Shown here in pieces: positions 35,284 to 44,435 of a DNA stretch of 64,000 nt; within the stretch, counting starts at the first letter, position 1, and each line of letters begins with the position of its first letter. The DNA is taken from NCBI GenBank assembly GCA_041908445.1, contig JAYRFK010000095.1:14509-78508 (forward strand), written 5' to 3'. The DNA is from JAEUJM01 sp041908445. GTDB lineage: Bacteria; Actinomycetota; Acidimicrobiia; Acidimicrobiales; DATDAH01. Below the pieces are notes generated by a model. That model ran no database searches. It had not been told where the DNA came from and was given only the letters and a program-made list of their open reading frames with translations. The translations under genes and the position numbers were made by a program.

Positions 35284-36513
35284 ATGCGCTGGCGGAACGG
35301 CTGGATGTCGATGGGCGCGGTGCTCGGGCTGGTGCTCGCCGTGGGGGTGGCGCCGGTCGCGGCCTCGCCCGGCGCAGCGGGGCGGGGCGCCGCCGGGGGC
35401 ACCGGGGCCGGACGGTCCGTGTGGGCCCAGGTGAGCGCCGGTGACCGCCACACGTGTGGCATCACGGTCGCCGGGCGCCTGTACTGCTGGGGCTCGGACG
35501 CCGCCGGCCAGCTCGGCGACGGGGGCACCAACACCGACCAGGGCGCGCCCGTAGAGGTCGCGGGCGGCCGCAAGGTCTGGGTGCAGGTCACCGCAGGCGG
35601 CTTCCACACCTGTGCCCGCACCGTCCGGGGCCAGCTCTGGTGCTGGGGCTCGGACTTCTGGGGCCAGCTCGGCAACGGCGGGGCCAACACCGACGTCGGC
35701 GCGCCCGTGCAGGTGACCGGCGGTGGTGGCGCCTGGGCCGACGTGAGCGCCGGCTACCAGCACACGTGCGGCCGGACGCTCGGTGGCCGCCTGTGGTGCT
35801 GGGGCAACGACGGCAGTGGCCGTCTCGGGGACGACGCCGCCGTCGCCGACCGCACCGAGCCGACCGAGGTCGCCGGCGCCACCGCCGACTGGCGGACCGT
35901 GACCGCGGGCACCTTCCACACCTGCGCGGTCAAGCGCTCGGGTCGCCTGTTCTGCTGGGGTCTCGACAGCGCCGGTCAACTCGGCGACGGCCCCCCGCTG
36001 GTCGGGCGGCACACCCCGGTCGAGGTCGCCGGCGGTCGCACCGACTGGACCGCGATCGCCCTGGGCCGGTCGCACACCTGTGGCCTCCAGCGGTCGGGCG
36101 CGTTGGCCTGCTGGGGCTGGGACGACGCCGGCCAACTCGGCGACGACGCCGCCCACGCCGATCAGGCGTCGCCCGTTCCCGTCGCCGGTGGGCCGTGGCG
36201 CGCGGTCACCGCCGGCGGCTACCACACGTGCGCGTCGGGTCGTGCCGCCCGCGGGTTCGGCGACCAGGTCTACTGCTGGGGCCTCGACACCTACGGCGCG
36301 CTCGGCGACGGCGCGCCGCTGGCCGATCAGCCGCTGCCGGTCCCGGTGTCCGGCGGGGTGGGCGTGCTCTCCGCGCTCGACGCCGGCGAGTACCACACCT
36401 GCGCCCGGCTCGATCTCGGTCGCCTGCGCTGCTGGGGCCTCGACAGCAACGGCCAGCTCGGCGACGGCGGCACCAACACCGACCAGGCCGCGCCGGTCCT
36501 CGTCGCGGGCTGA
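35284..36513 (+). CDS. Secreted RCC1-repeat protein
   Basis: A 409-residue protein with a signal peptide (MRWRNGWMSMGAVLGLVLAV, cleavage near VAASPG) and seven RCC1-type repeats of the form WxxVxAGxxHTCxxxxxGxLxCWGxDxxGQLG. Each repeat has a Cys pair (HTC and CWG), so disulfides likely hold the seven-bladed propeller together outside the cell. Such bacterial RCC1 proteins are surface-binding or adhesive, with no known enzymatic role. GGGGGCG precedes the ATG and TAGCCT at 35252-35257 may be the -10. Confidence 0.85.
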   Translation: MRWRNGWMSMGAVLGLVLAVGVAPVAASPGAAGRGAAGGTGAGRSVWAQVSAGDRHTCGITVAGRLYCWGSDAAGQLGDGGTNTDQGAPVEVAGGRKVWVQVTAGGFHTCARTVRGQLWCWGSDFWGQLGNGGANTDVGAPVQVTGGGGAWADVSAGYQHTCGRTLGGRLWCWGNDGSGRLGDDAAVADRTEPTEVAGATADWRTVTAGTFHTCAVKRSGRLFCWGLDSAGQLGDGPPLVGRHTPVEVAGGRTDWTAIALGRSHTCGLQRSGALACWGWDDAGQLGDDAAHADQASPVPVAGGPWRAVTAGGYHTCASGRAARGFGDQVYCWGLDTYGALGDGAPLADQPLPVPVSGGVGVLSALDAGEYHTCARLDLGRLRCWGLDSNGQLGDGGTNTDQAAPVLVAG

Positions 36514-36532
36514 TCGACGAAGCGGTGGCGTC

Positions 36533-37576
36533 GTGACCCTCGTCGAGCCCGGGACGGGCGCGCTGCGGGTGCTCGAGCCGCGGTGCGAGTGGACGTCCGC
36601 CGCCCTCGCCGACGAGGACGGCTGGACCGAGCACCTCACGCCCGCCGAGCTGGCCGAGCTCGACGCCGCCCTGCACCACGCCATGCGGTGCTCGACCGAC
36701 CCGCTCGCCCTCACCGTCGACGACTACCCCCTCGACGAGCTCGCCCACCGCCTCGCCGCGGTCGAGCGCGAGCTCATCAACGGGCGCGGCTTCGTCCGCC
36801 TCCGCGGCATCGACCGCTCGGCCTACACGCAGGACGAGATGGAGCTCCTCTACTGGGGCATCGGCCTGCACCTCGGCATCCCCCTCGCCCAGAACAAGCA
36901 CGGTCACGTGCTCGGCGACGTCACCGACCAGTCCAAGGCTGCGAACGACCCGACCGCCCGGGGGAACGAGCTCGGCGGCATCGCCCTGCCGTTCCACTGC
37001 GATGGCGCCGACCTCGTCGGGCTGCTGTGCCTCGAGAACGGCATGGGCGGCGGGCTCTCGGCGGTCTCGAACTCGGTCCGCATCCACAACCGCCTCGTGC
37101 GGGAGCGGCCCGATCTGGCCGAGGCGCTCTACCAGCCCTACCCCTACGACTTCCGCGGCGAGCAGCCCGCCGGCGGCCCGAGCTTCTACTCGCTGCCCGT
37201 GTTCACCGAGTGGGAGGGCCGCCTCTTCGTGCGCTGCATCCCGCCCTACATCTGGGCGTCGCAGCGCCATGCCGAGGCCCCCCGGCTCACCGATCTCCAG
37301 CGCGAGGCCCTGCAGGCGGTCGAGCAGCTGGCCGAGGAGCCGGACAACCACGTGCTGATGGAGCTGCGCGCCGGCGACATCCAGTTCATCAACAACTTCC
37401 ACGTCCTCCACGGCCGCACCGCCTACGTCGACGACCGCCCGACCGGCCGGGTCCGCCACCTGAAGCGCCTGTGGCTGGAGACCGACGAGCTCGGGTCGCG
37501 CCCGCCCCACTTCGCTCGCCGGAGCCACTGGGAGGGCAACCGCTCGGCCAGCCGCCTCCGCCCCGCCGGCGGCTGA
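36533..37576 (+). CDS. TauD/TfdA-family Fe(II)/2-oxoglutarate dioxygenase
   Basis: A 347-residue protein with the iron ligands HxD in IALPFHCDGADLVGLLCLEN (near 160) and the distal His in NNFHVLHGRTAYVDD (near 300), followed by the 2-oxoglutarate-binding Arg in TGRVRHLKRLWLE. NGRGFVRLRGIDRSAYTQDE is the N-terminal family signature. The substrate is unknown; the family attacks sulfonates, carnitine-type amines and others. GTG 36533 starts 20 nt after the RCC1 stop. Confidence 0.86.
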   Translation: MTLVEPGTGALRVLEPRCEWTSAALADEDGWTEHLTPAELAELDAALHHAMRCSTDPLALTVDDYPLDELAHRLAAVERELINGRGFVRLRGIDRSAYTQDEMELLYWGIGLHLGIPLAQNKHGHVLGDVTDQSKAANDPTARGNELGGIALPFHCDGADLVGLLCLENGMGGGLSAVSNSVRIHNRLVRERPDLAEALYQPYPYDFRGEQPAGGPSFYSLPVFTEWEGRLFVRCIPPYIWASQRHAEAPRLTDLQREALQAVEQLAEEPDNHVLMELRAGDIQFINNFHVLHGRTAYVDDRPTGRVRHLKRLWLETDELGSRPPHFARRSHWEGNRSASRLRPAGG

Positions 37577-37622
37577 CGGGGAATCTCGCGCCCCGCGGGG
37601 CGTGGGGCGGTTGACTGGGGCG

Positions 37623-38990
37623 ATGGCCGCGGCACCCCCGAAGACGACGCGGCGGCCGTTGGTGCTGCTGGAGGCGGCCACGCTCCTCTCGGGGGCGGGC
37701 AACGGCGCCGCGCTGGTGCTGCTGCCGTGGATCGCGCTGGAGCGCACCGGCAAGGCCAGCGCCGCCGGCCTGCTCGCAGCGGCGACGGCGCTGCCCCTCC
37801 TCGTGTCGAGCCTGCTCTCGGGCACGATCGTCGACCGGATCGGCCGCAAGCGCACCGCCGTCGGCGCCGACCTGCTCTCGGCCGCGTCGCTCGCCGCCAT
37901 CCCGATCGTCGACCTCACCGTCGGGCTCGACCTGGGCTGGCTCGTCGTCCTGGCCGTGATCGGCGCGGTGTTCGACCCCGCCGGGGTGACCGCCCGCGAG
38001 ACGATGCTGCCCGCGGCCGCGGGACGCGCCGGGTGGCCCCTCGAGCGGGTGAACGGCCTGCACGAGGCGATCTGGGGCGTGGCCTTCATCGTCGGGCCGG
38101 GGGTCGGCGGCGTCCTGATCGCGTGGGTCGGCGCCATCGACGCGGTGTGGGTGACCACGATCGGCTTCGGGCTCTCGGCCCTCTTCGTGGCGCTGCTGCG
38201 GGTGCCCCACGCCGCCGCGCCCGTGCACGACGAGGGCGGCCCCACCGGGGTGTGGGCCGGCACCCGCGACGGGCTCGGGTTCGTGCGCCGCGACCCGCTC
38301 CTGCTCGGCATCACCATCGTGTCCGCCCTGCTGGTGTCGGTCTACATGCCCATCGAGGGGGTGCTGCTGCCGGTGCACTTCGAGGCGCTGGACGAGCCCG
38401 GCCGCCTCGGGGCGATCGTCATGGCGATGAGCCTCGGCGGCATCGTCGGGGCGGTGCTCTACAGCTGGCGGGGCGACCGCCTCCGCCGCAGCGCGGTGTT
38501 CCGGGGCGCGCTGCTCCTCACCGCCGCCTTCATCGTCGTGCTCGCCGTCCTGCCGCCGTTCCCCGTGATGATCGGGGCCTCGTTCCTGATCGGCCTCGCC
38601 TACGGCCCGATCGGCCCGCTGGTGAACCTGGCCATGCAGGCCCGCAGCCCCGAGCACATGCGGGGCCGGATCGTCGGCATCATCACGTCGACCGAGTACG
38701 CCGCCGGCCCCCTCGGCTACCTGCTCGTGGGCGTGGCCACGACCCGCTTCGGCGTCCAGACGACCTTCCTCACGGTCGCGGTCGTGCTCCTCGCCGTCGC
38801 CGTGGGCGCGGCGTTCCTCCGCTCGCTCCGGGGCTTCGACGACCTGGTCGTGCCCGAGCACGGGCACCTGGGCCTGGCCGAGGCCCTGGAGGAGGCGACC
38901 GCCGGCGCGCTGCCGCTCGTCCAACCGCCCCGCGACCCCGAGGCGCTGGCCCGGCGCTCCGCCACAGGTGACGCCGAGCGGGCACGGTGA
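37623..38990 (+). CDS. MFS transporter
   Basis: A 455-residue permease with about 12 hydrophobic segments, motif A-like SGTIVDRIGRKRTAVGADLL between helices 2 and 3, and YSWRGDRLRRSAVFRGALLL between 6-7 halves. GPIGPLVNLAMQARSPEHMRG resembles macrolide-exporter MFS proteins. The last 50 residues are cytoplasmic and acidic. The substrate cannot be told. TTGACT lies 6 nt before the ATG. Confidence 0.85.
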   Translation: MAAAPPKTTRRPLVLLEAATLLSGAGNGAALVLLPWIALERTGKASAAGLLAAATALPLLVSSLLSGTIVDRIGRKRTAVGADLLSAASLAAIPIVDLTVGLDLGWLVVLAVIGAVFDPAGVTARETMLPAAAGRAGWPLERVNGLHEAIWGVAFIVGPGVGGVLIAWVGAIDAVWVTTIGFGLSALFVALLRVPHAAAPVHDEGGPTGVWAGTRDGLGFVRRDPLLLGITIVSALLVSVYMPIEGVLLPVHFEALDEPGRLGAIVMAMSLGGIVGAVLYSWRGDRLRRSAVFRGALLLTAAFIVVLAVLPPFPVMIGASFLIGLAYGPIGPLVNLAMQARSPEHMRGRIVGIITSTEYAAGPLGYLLVGVATTRFGVQTTFLTVAVVLLAVAVGAAFLRSLRGFDDLVVPEHGHLGLAEALEEATAGALPLVQPPRDPEALARRSATGDAERAR

Positions 38991-39065
38991 CGGTGCGGGC
39001 GGCAGACTTCCCGAGGTGAGGCGTCCCGACGGTGCGCCGAGCCGAGGGGACCGAGGAGGCCGGCC

Positions 39066-39455
39066 ATGCGCGGGCCGGTGGTCGTGGCGACGGCCTGCCC
39101 GGCGTGCGGGACCGCGCTGGCGTGGCGGTTCGACGCCACGACGCCGCCGGCCGGCGACGAGCGGGCCCACTTCCTCGTGCCGGCCAGTCACATCTGGGAC
39201 GACGTCGTCCACACGTGCAGCAACCAGCTGCTCTTCTGCGGCGACGGGTGCATCGACCAGTGGCTCGCCGACCACGGTCACGACGAGGGCTACCGGTTCG
39301 ATCTCGAGACCCTCTGGCGGTTCGCCGCCCACTGGTACGACGGTCGCCTCGAGGCCGGCTACCGGCGGCGGGAGCCCGCCGAGGCGGCCGACTACTTCCG
39401 CAGCGTCGGCCTCCATGGCGCGTTCTGGGGCCTGCCCGACGACCCTGCGGGCTGA
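39066..39455 (+). CDS. MerB-like (alkylmercury lyase family) small protein
   Basis: A 129-residue protein with ATACPACGTALAWRF, then SHIWDDVVHTCSNQLLFCGD, RFDLETLWRFAAHWYDGRLE, and EAADYFRSVGLHGAFWGL. This matches the C-terminal half of actinobacterial MerB-like proteins (WDD...TC...LF, LW.LA..WY..RL, GL.G.FW.L). The N-terminal winged helix of MerB is missing. Catalysis of C-Hg cleavage needs a Cys-Asp-Cys set; candidates are present but unproven, and no other mer gene is nearby. Confidence 0.58.
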   Translation: MRGPVVVATACPACGTALAWRFDATTPPAGDERAHFLVPASHIWDDVVHTCSNQLLFCGDGCIDQWLADHGHDEGYRFDLETLWRFAAHWYDGRLEAGYRRREPAEAADYFRSVGLHGAFWGLPDDPAG

Positions 39456-39503
39456 GCGGGTGGGCGCAGGCGACTCGCGTCACCGCTGGGCCACACTGGC
39501 GCC

Positions 39504-41093
39504 GTGTCCCGCCGCCCCAACATCCTGCTCGTCGTCACGGACGAGGAGCGCTTCCACCTGCCCCGCCCCGCCGGCCTGAGCCTCCCGGCGCACGAGCGCC
39601 TCGCCGAGTCCGGCACGAGCTTCTCGAACTACTACGCCGCCGCCGCGATGTGCAGCTCGTCCCGGTCGGTGATCTACACGGGCCAGCACATGCCGCTGAC
39701 CCTGATCCACGACAACGACAACATGCCCTACGTCGACCCGCTCGACCCGGCGCTCGGCACCATCGGAACCATGCTCCGCGACGCGGGCTACTACACGAGC
39801 TACCAGGGCAAGTGGCACCTCTCGAAGCTCTACAAGGAGCCCGGCGACCCGTCGACCGTCGACGCCCTCGAGCCCTACGGCTTCTCCGAGTGGAACGACT
39901 GGGGGGACATCGACGGCGGCGCCTGGGCGGGCCTGCGGGTCGACCCGGTGATCGCCGGCCAGGCGGTGAAGTGGCTGCGCGAGCAGGCGCCCGTGGTGGC
40001 CGAGGACCAGCCCTGGTTCCTGGCGGTCAACTTCGTGAACCCCCACGACATCATGAGCTTCGACTTCGGGGGCAGCTCCCCGGTGCAGCTGCCACCCAAC
40101 CTGGCCCACGCCGTGGTGGCCAAGCCCCCGGCCGACGTCCCGATCTACCGGAAGCGGTGGGACCTCGACCTCCCCGCCAACCTCGGTGACGACCTGTCGG
40201 GCGCGGCGCCGGCGGTCCGCGAGTACGCCGACATGATGGACCTCGTCTTCGGTGAGGTCGCCGGCGAGGAGAACTGGCACGAGGCGGTGAGCTTCTACGT
40301 CAACTGCGTCCGGGACGTCGACCGCAGCATCGACCTCGTGCTCGACGCCCTCGGGGCCTCGGGCCAGGCCGACGACACCGTCGTGCTCTTCACCGCTGAC
40401 CACGGCGACCTCGTCGCCTCCCACGGCCTGCGCCAGAAGGGGAACCTCGTCTACGACGAGAACTTCCACGTCCCGCTGATCATCGACCACCCCGACCTCG
40501 CCGGCGGCACCACGACGGACGCCATCGCGTCGGCGGTCGACCTCGCGCCCACGCTGCTCGAGTTCGCCGGCGTGGACGCCGCCAGGGTGGCCGAGCGCTA
40601 CCCGGCCCTGCACGGCCACTCGTTGGGGTCCGCGCTCGACGGCGGCGCCTCCGGACGTGACGGCGTGCTCACCGCGGTCGAGGCCGTCACCTACCTCGAC
40701 GCCGACTTCTGGCACCACTTCGGCGATCCCGACGTGGCCGACAAGGTGCTGTCCGGCGAGGTCCGCCCCGACTGGCGCAAGCGGGGCTTCCTGCGGGGGT
40801 TCACCGACGAGCGCTACACGTTCGGCCGCTACTTCTCACCCATCGACCCGAACCGCCCGGTCGACCTCGACGCCCTCTACGCCGAGAACGACGTCGTGCT
40901 CTACGACCGTCAGACCGACCCGGGCGAGACCGTCAACCTGGCCGACGACCCCGCCCACCGGGACCTGGTCGAGATCTACCGCGCCAAGCTCGAGACGCTC
41001 ATCACCGCCGAGATCGGTGAGGATCGCCACGACTGGGTCAGCGAGCGCCCCCAGCTCCTCGGCTGGCCCACCTGGCGCGGCGACGCCGCCTGA
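39504..41093 (+). CDS. Sulfatase with atypical CSSSR active site
   Basis: A 529-residue arylsulfatase-type enzyme: NILLVVTDEERFHLP at the N-terminus, active site AAAMCSSSRSVIYTGQ, GKWHLSKLY, and the metal motif TVVLFTADHGDLVASHG. The Cys to be turned into formylglycine is in CSSSR, where the usual Pro or Ala of CxPxR is Ser. The metal residues of the first block are TDEER rather than DDQ. It removes sulfate or phosphate from an unknown ester. GTG 39504 follows CACACT by 6 nt. Confidence 0.85.
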   Translation: MSRRPNILLVVTDEERFHLPRPAGLSLPAHERLAESGTSFSNYYAAAAMCSSSRSVIYTGQHMPLTLIHDNDNMPYVDPLDPALGTIGTMLRDAGYYTSYQGKWHLSKLYKEPGDPSTVDALEPYGFSEWNDWGDIDGGAWAGLRVDPVIAGQAVKWLREQAPVVAEDQPWFLAVNFVNPHDIMSFDFGGSSPVQLPPNLAHAVVAKPPADVPIYRKRWDLDLPANLGDDLSGAAPAVREYADMMDLVFGEVAGEENWHEAVSFYVNCVRDVDRSIDLVLDALGASGQADDTVVLFTADHGDLVASHGLRQKGNLVYDENFHVPLIIDHPDLAGGTTTDAIASAVDLAPTLLEFAGVDAARVAERYPALHGHSLGSALDGGASGRDGVLTAVEAVTYLDADFWHHFGDPDVADKVLSGEVRPDWRKRGFLRGFTDERYTFGRYFSPIDPNRPVDLDALYAENDVVLYDRQTDPGETVNLADDPAHRDLVEIYRAKLETLITAEIGEDRHDWVSERPQLLGWPTWRGDAA

Positions 41094-41154
41094 CGGTGCC
41101 CGTCCCACGGCGCTCTACGCTCGGCCCCGCCAGCCACCCGGAGGTCTTCGTCCC

Positions 41155-42348
41155 ATGAGCGCACCCACCGACGCCGAGCTCGCCGAGCGCACCAACGAGC
41201 TCGTCGATGCCTGCCGGGGCTTCCTCGACGACCAGGTGCGCTTCCGCGGCGCCCAGTTCGACGCCGGCCTCGCCCTCGTCCACCTCCCCGAGGGCTCCGG
41301 CGGCCTCGGCGGCAACCGGGGCCAACAGGCCGTGATCGACGGGATCCTCCGAGCCAACGGGGTGACCTACGAGGACCTGCGCATCAACCCCATCGGCATC
41401 GGCATGGGGTTGCCGACGGTGCTGGCCTACGGCAGCGACGAGCTGAAGGAGAAGCACCTCCGCCGGATCTTCACCGGGGAGGACATCTGGTGCCAGCTCT
41501 TCTCCGAGCCCACCCACGGCTCCGACGTGGCCGGCATCCCCAGCCGGGCGGTGCGCGACGGCGACGAGTGGGTCGTCAACGGCCAGAAGGTCTGGACCAC
41601 CCTCGCCCACCTGTCCAACTTCGGCATGCTGCTCACCCGCACCGACCCCGACGTCCCCAAGCACAAGGGCCTCAGCTACTTCGTGCTCGACATGCACGCC
41701 CCCGGCGTCGACGTCCGGCCGCTCTACCAGATGACCGGTGAGGCCGAGTTCAACGAGGTCTTCCTCACCGACGTCCGCATCCACGACTCGCAGCGCCTGG
41801 GCGCCACCGGTGACGGCTGGCGGGTCGCCACCACCACGTTGATGAACGAGCGCGTGGCGCTCGCCGGCGGCCCGACGCCCAAGGGCTCGGGCGTCATCGC
41901 CGGCCTGGTGAAGCTGTGGGAGGAGCGGCGCGACCGGTTCGACGAGGACGAGCGTGCCCGCTGGCGGGACCGGGTCGCCGGGCTCTGGATCGACGCCGAG
42001 GTCGGCCGCCTGACCAACACGCGGGCCAAGCAGAACGCCATCGGTGGCAACCCGGGCCCAGAGGGCTCGGTGGCCAAGCTGGCGTCGGCCGAGCTGAGCA
42101 TCGCGGTCAACGAGGCCATCGTCGACCTGCTGGGCCCCGAGGGCATGCTCCACCCGCCGGGCTACCCGATGGCCCGCACCTCCGAGTCGATGTCGACGCC
42201 GACGGGCCGGTTCCTGCGGTCGCGGGCCAACACCATCGAGGGCGGCACGTCGGAGATCATGCGCAACATCCTCGGCGAGCGGGTCCTCGGCCTCCCCGGC
42301 GACGTGCGCGTCGACAAGGACCTCCCCTGGAGCGAGATCCCCCGCTGA
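41155..42348 (+). CDS. Acyl-CoA dehydrogenase
   Basis: A 397-residue flavoprotein: CQLFSEPTHGSDVAGIPSRA (FAD contact), VVNGQKVWTTLAHLSNFGML, and the C-terminal ANTIEGGTSEIMRNILGERV. It dehydrogenates an acyl-CoA; the N-terminal helices VPEGSGG-like are shorter than in short-chain enzymes. GGAGG precedes the ATG. A TACGCT box near 41115 may be the promoter, and the sulfatase stop is 61 nt upstream. Confidence 0.88.
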   Translation: MSAPTDAELAERTNELVDACRGFLDDQVRFRGAQFDAGLALVHLPEGSGGLGGNRGQQAVIDGILRANGVTYEDLRINPIGIGMGLPTVLAYGSDELKEKHLRRIFTGEDIWCQLFSEPTHGSDVAGIPSRAVRDGDEWVVNGQKVWTTLAHLSNFGMLLTRTDPDVPKHKGLSYFVLDMHAPGVDVRPLYQMTGEAEFNEVFLTDVRIHDSQRLGATGDGWRVATTTLMNERVALAGGPTPKGSGVIAGLVKLWEERRDRFDEDERARWRDRVAGLWIDAEVGRLTNTRAKQNAIGGNPGPEGSVAKLASAELSIAVNEAIVDLLGPEGMLHPPGYPMARTSESMSTPTGRFLRSRANTIEGGTSEIMRNILGERVLGLPGDVRVDKDLPWSEIPR

Positions 42349-42400
42349 CCACGGCCCGCGCCGCGAGGGGACACCCCGGCGGCGAGCGCGGGGACGGGGG

Positions 42401-42406
42401 TACGGT
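42401..42406 (+). promoter_or_regulatory. -10 box of PEP-mutase-like gene (leaderless)
   Basis: TACGGT, seven bases, then GTG. The preceding 50 bases are GC-rich and lack a purine ribosome site. Confidence 0.5.
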
Positions 42407-42413
42407 CGCGGGC

Positions 42414-43196
42414 GTGGACGCCGGCGAGCGGTTCCGGGAGCTGCACGAGGCGGGCACGTTTGTGATGGTGAACGTGGCCGACGCCGGGACGGCCCGGGCG
42501 GTGGTCGACGCCGGTGCGGCGGCCGTCGCCACCACGAGCAGCGGGTTCGCCACCACCATCGGGCGCCGGGACGCCGCCGGCGACGTGACCCTCGAGGAGC
42601 ATGCCGTCCACGCCGCGGTGCTGGCCTCCGCCGTCCCCGGCGTCCCGTTGAACGTCGACGCGGAGAACGGGTACGGCCACGAGCCCGAGGACGTCGCCGC
42701 CGCGGTCACCCGCTTCGCGGCAACGGGCGCCGCTGGCGTGGGCATCGAGGACTGGTCGGGCGACCCCACCCTCGGCCTCTACGACCGGGCCCTCGCCGTC
42801 GCCCGCATCGAGGCCGCGGTCGAGGCCGCGAACGCGCTCGACCGCCCCTTCGTCATCACGGGGCGCACCGAGGTCGTCCTCTACGGGCTCGACGGCGGGC
42901 TCGACGAGGCCGTGGCCCGCCTCCAGGGGTTCGCCGCCGCCGGCGCCCACTGCCTCTTCGCTCCCGGCCTCCGCGACCTCGACTCGGTGCGCCGGGTGGT
43001 CGGCGAGGCGGGCGGTCCGGTCAACGTCCTCGTCCCCCTGTCGGAGGTCAGCGCCCACGGCCCGGCACCCTTCGGCGTGGCCGAGCTCGCCGCCGCCGGC
43101 GTGCGCCGCATCAGCATCGGCGGCTCCCTGTATCGCAGCCAGGTCGCCTTCGCCGCCGACCGGGTCCGCCGCCTCCTCGCCGATGGCACCTTCTGA
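42414..43196 (+). CDS. PEP mutase / isocitrate lyase superfamily protein
   Basis: A 260-residue TIM barrel: FVMVNVADAGTARAVVDAGA, AVATTSSGFATTIGRRD, VPLNVDAENGYGHEPEDVAA and AAGVGIEDWSGDP. DxENGYG and GIED are the metal and active-site motifs of the superfamily. It lacks the lyase Cys loop of isocitrate lyases, so oxaloacetate decarboxylase, carboxyphosphonoenolpyruvate or PEP-mutase-type chemistry are all possible. TACGGT (42401-42406) ends 7 nt before GTG 42414; no ribosome site. Confidence 0.83.
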   Translation: MDAGERFRELHEAGTFVMVNVADAGTARAVVDAGAAAVATTSSGFATTIGRRDAAGDVTLEEHAVHAAVLASAVPGVPLNVDAENGYGHEPEDVAAAVTRFAATGAAGVGIEDWSGDPTLGLYDRALAVARIEAAVEAANALDRPFVITGRTEVVLYGLDGGLDEAVARLQGFAAAGAHCLFAPGLRDLDSVRRVVGEAGGPVNVLVPLSEVSAHGPAPFGVAELAAAGVRRISIGGSLYRSQVAFAADRVRRLLADGTF

Positions 43197-43212
43197 CCTG
43201 ACCTCACCGGAC

Positions 43213-43228
43213 CTGGACACCTGTCCAG
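43213..43228. promoter_or_regulatory. Inverted repeat, candidate operator
   Basis: CTGGACA-CC-TGTCCAG has perfect 7-bp arms. It lies 17 nt before a TAGGGT box (43246-43251) that would be the -10 of the gene at 43292, so it covers the -35 position. A TetR- or GntR-type repressor is a likely ligand; which one is unknown. Confidence 0.55.
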
Positions 43229-43291
43229 CCTGGTGGCGGCGCGACTAGGGTCGCGGGCGGCCCGCGAGGGCCGCGACTCCGAGGGGGAGCC

Positions 43292-44425
43292 ATGAGCGCA
43301 GGTGCCGAGCGCCCGAAGGTGCGGGTGTTCCAGGTCGCCACCGGCAACGTCGGCAGCGAGATGATCAAGCGCATCCGCCACCAACCCGACCTCGAGCTGG
43401 TCGGCCTGCACTGCTACTCGCCCGACAAGATCGGGCGGGACGCCGGCGAGATCGTGGGCATCGAGCCCGTCGGCGTGATCGGCACCGGCACCGTCGAGGA
43501 GATCCTCGCCGCGCAGCCCGACTGCGTGACCTTCCACGGCGTGTTCCCCGACGTCGACCTGTACGAGCGGGTGCTCGAGGCCGGCATCGACGTCGTGACC
43601 ACCGCCGACTGGGTCACCGGCCACCACCGCGTGGCCAACCACCCCCACCCCTCGGGGAAGACCGAGCGCGAGGTCATCCAGGCCGCCTGCGAGCGGGGCG
43701 GGTCCACCTTCTACGGCACCGGCATGAACCCGGGCCTGGCCCAGATCCTCACGATCGCGCACTCCGCCGACGTCACCGAGATCACCCGGGTCCTGTGCAA
43801 GGAGTCGGTCGACGTCTCCTGCCACCACTCGGTGGACACGTGGAACGAGGTCGGCTTCGGCCGGTCCGTGGAGGACCCCGAGGTCCCCGGGATGCTCGAG
43901 AAGTACACCCGGGTGTTCGAGGACGCGGTGCGCCTCATGGCCGACTGCTTCGACCTGCCGCTCGACGAGGTGCGCTTCGAGTACGAGCTCGGCGCCTGCA
44001 TCGAGGACGTCGACCTCGGCTGGTACCAGCTCCCCGAGGGCTCGCTCGGCGGTTGCTACCTGAAGTACCTCGGCATGGTCGCCGGCGAGCCCCGGATCGA
44101 GATGCACCTCGAGTGGCAGATGACGCCCCGCACCGAGCCCCGCTGGGACATCCAGGCCTGCTACATCACCCAGATCGACGGCGACCCGTGCATCTACTCG
44201 AAGCACCTGATCCTGCCGAAGCCGGGCACCGACTTCTCCTCGGTGGAGGCGTTCGCCGCCGTGGGCATGACCGTCACCGGCATGCCCGCCCTCAACGCCA
44301 TCCGCTCGGTGGTCGACGCCCCGCCCGGGATCGTCACCAGCGCCGATCTCCCGCTCCGCTCCTTCGCCGGCCGCTTCGCCGAGTCGGTGGCCGCCGCCGC
44401 GGGCGGTGGGCCCGGGCGGGGCTGA
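43292..44425 (+). CDS. DapB-like NAD(P)-dependent dehydrogenase
   Basis: A 377-residue protein with a Rossmann start VRVFQVATGNVGSEMIKRI and TFHGVFPDVDLYERVLEAGI, then GSTFYGTGMNPGLAQILTIA. This layout matches dihydrodipicolinate-reductase-like proteins, including amine dehydrogenases such as 2,4-diaminopentanoate dehydrogenase, common in actinobacterial lipid gene clusters. The true substrate is not known. GGGGGAG precedes the ATG, and a palindrome and TAGGGT box lie upstream. Confidence 0.8.
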   Translation: MSAGAERPKVRVFQVATGNVGSEMIKRIRHQPDLELVGLHCYSPDKIGRDAGEIVGIEPVGVIGTGTVEEILAAQPDCVTFHGVFPDVDLYERVLEAGIDVVTTADWVTGHHRVANHPHPSGKTEREVIQAACERGGSTFYGTGMNPGLAQILTIAHSADVTEITRVLCKESVDVSCHHSVDTWNEVGFGRSVEDPEVPGMLEKYTRVFEDAVRLMADCFDLPLDEVRFEYELGACIEDVDLGWYQLPEGSLGGCYLKYLGMVAGEPRIEMHLEWQMTPRTEPRWDIQACYITQIDGDPCIYSKHLILPKPGTDFSSVEAFAAVGMTVTGMPALNAIRSVVDAPPGIVTSADLPLRSFAGRFAESVAAAAGGGPGRG

Positions 44426-44435
44426 GGCACCCACC

